Shown: one piece after another, positions 20,934 to 21,553 of the stretch
How positions within the stretch are numbered: the stretch's first letter is position 1
Layout: each line of letters opens with the position of its first letter
DNA from: Chloroflexota bacterium
GTDB lineage: Bacteria > Chloroflexota > Anaerolineae > Anaerolineales > Villigracilaceae
NCBI GenBank assembly: GCA_023459215.1
Contig: JAEWVF010000110.1
Span: 1 to 21,553 of the forward strand
Direction of reading: 5' to 3'
DNA: 21,553 bases
Notes under the pieces: generated by a model
The model's database searches: none
Told to the model about the DNA's origin: nothing
The model's input: the letters and a program-made list of their open reading frames with translations, nothing else
Program-made: the position numbers and the translations under genes

Positions 20934-21446
20934 ATGAATTTGGAAGAGGCCCGCAAAACTTTATGGCTAAAGAGCAATCTACGCCCGTTAGGAGAACTTC
21001 AAGATGAAGGTTATTTAACCAGGGAAAGGCTGGAATGGGCTGCACGTTGGGCCTATAACCCTCGCTTACAGGAAGCCGCTAAAGTACTTTTGGCTGCGCA
21101 AAATTCGCCCGATCTTCCACAAAAAACGGTTGACACGCCTGAACCTGGTTTTTCCGTGGGACTAAGCCTTGAAAAAGCCCGTTCCATACCTTGGCCGTTT
21201 GCCCCTTATAAAGGTCAGCCTATGGGGGGGCTAGTTGAGTCGAAACAGCTTTCGCTAAAAGACCTGGGCTATGCTATCGAAACTGCATGGGATGAGAAAG
21301 TTCGCCAGGCTGCGATTGCCTTGTCTCTGGTGCGTTTGGAGCAAGTTGTCAAAGAACCTGCTCCCGAAGCCGGTTTGGTGGATGTAGTTTCGGGCGGGCG
21401 AAGCTATGCTGAGCGCAAGCAACTTCAATTATTGACATTTACATAA
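20934..21446 (+). CDS. Hypothetical protein with two tandem helical repeats, 170 aa
   Basis: I do not recognise a family. Residues 3-53 and 79-131 are two diverged copies of one unit with the shared pattern LExAR...W...P(L/M)GxL...L(T/S)xxxLxxA......(L/V)(Q/R)xAA. A Pro/Asp/Gln-rich linker (54-78) joins them, and a short polar tail follows. No signal peptide, membrane span or cysteine is visible, so it is probably cytoplasmic. The amphipathic repeat suggests a protein-protein interaction role. ATG 20934 has GGAG 7 nt upstream; an in-frame ATG at 20919 precedes that site and was rejected. Codon use is less GC-biased than in nrdJ. The next ORF starts 18 nt beyond the stop and has a transposase-like N-terminus. 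Confidence 0.65.
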   Translation: MNLEEARKTLWLKSNLRPLGELQDEGYLTRERLEWAARWAYNPRLQEAAKVLLAAQNSPDLPQKTVDTPEPGFSVGLSLEKARSIPWPFAPYKGQPMGGLVESKQLSLKDLGYAIETAWDEKVRQAAIALSLVRLEQVVKEPAPEAGLVDVVSGGRSYAERKQLQLLTFT

Positions 21447-21464
21447 ATCGATTAAGATAGGGTT

Positions 21465-21553
21465 ATGACATGGATACCGAGAAAACTAACCCGAGAACAA
21501 ATGTCAGAGCGGCGCACAGAAGGAGTGCGTATGCTGCAAGCTGGCGAAAAAAG
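21465..21553 (+). CDS. Partial ORF, probable HTH protein or IS630-type transposase N-terminus
   Basis: The window cuts this frame after 29 codons. The visible start MTWIPRKLTREQMSERRTEG followed by VRMLQAGEK resembles the first helices of IS630-family transposases and related HTH proteins, where a helix-turn-helix would follow. Only the N-terminus is present and the inverted repeats of an element cannot be seen, so this is a tentative call. No clear ribosome binding site precedes the ATG; the GATAGGG at 21457-21463 may serve. Confidence 0.4.
   Translation, partial: MTWIPRKLTREQMSERRTEGVRMLQAGEK

Noticed and set aside
1..21553. CRISPR array, rRNA or tRNA genes
   Set aside because: No regularly spaced direct repeats and no tRNA/rRNA signature sequences were seen on either strand.

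Overview
The window looks like a chromosomal segment of an uncultured anaerobic or facultative bacterium, most plausibly a Chloroflexota (Anaerolineae-type) genome. This rests on moderately GC-rich coding DNA, a two-gene NrfHA nitrite reductase, a sodium-pumping decarboxylase operon, large secreted and lipid-anchored hydrolases, and a B12-dependent ribonucleotide reductase paired with NrdR. The taxonomic call is inference; no rRNA or tRNA is present.

Left part (1-3030) has an accessory character. It holds an AT-rich lipoprotein-like ORF (266-970), a highly structured stretch that resembles the 5' end of a group II intron (about 1015-1310) with no visible 3' half, and then a strong promoter overlaid by two copies of a palindromic operator (1367-1426). 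That promoter drives a membrane protein with a disordered tail (1445-2239) and an exported lytic transglycosylase (2294-3001). The signal-peptide region of the transglycosylase gene carries two terminator-like hairpins.

Central part (3004-10872) is mostly minus strand and metabolic. nrfHA (cytochrome c nitrite reductase) has a near-ideal class II CRP/FNR-superfamily site centred at -41.5. Next comes a DUF5060/TIM-barrel glycosidase lipoprotein, then an mmdA-D-C-B operon for a biotin-dependent, Na+-translocating (methylmalonyl-CoA-type) decarboxylase. Its last three genes are joined by ATGA overlaps, and an inverted-repeat spacer separates them from mmdA.

Right part (10897-21553) holds a 1238-residue ExeM/NucH-like secreted nuclease, an M24 aminopeptidase, a REP/MITE-like nested palindrome, and an MFS transporter that appears leaderless and has a LacI/cre-type operator. 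Divergent from these is nrdR-nrdJ, with a structured nrdR leader and a hairpin between the two genes. A two-repeat helical protein of unknown function and the cut-off start of a probable HTH/transposase-type ORF end the window.

Together the metabolic genes suggest periplasmic or extracellular scavenging (glycosidase, nuclease, peptidase), nitrite ammonification, and energy conservation from decarboxylation. Nearly every gene end carries a recognisable hairpin terminator, so transcription units are well delimited.
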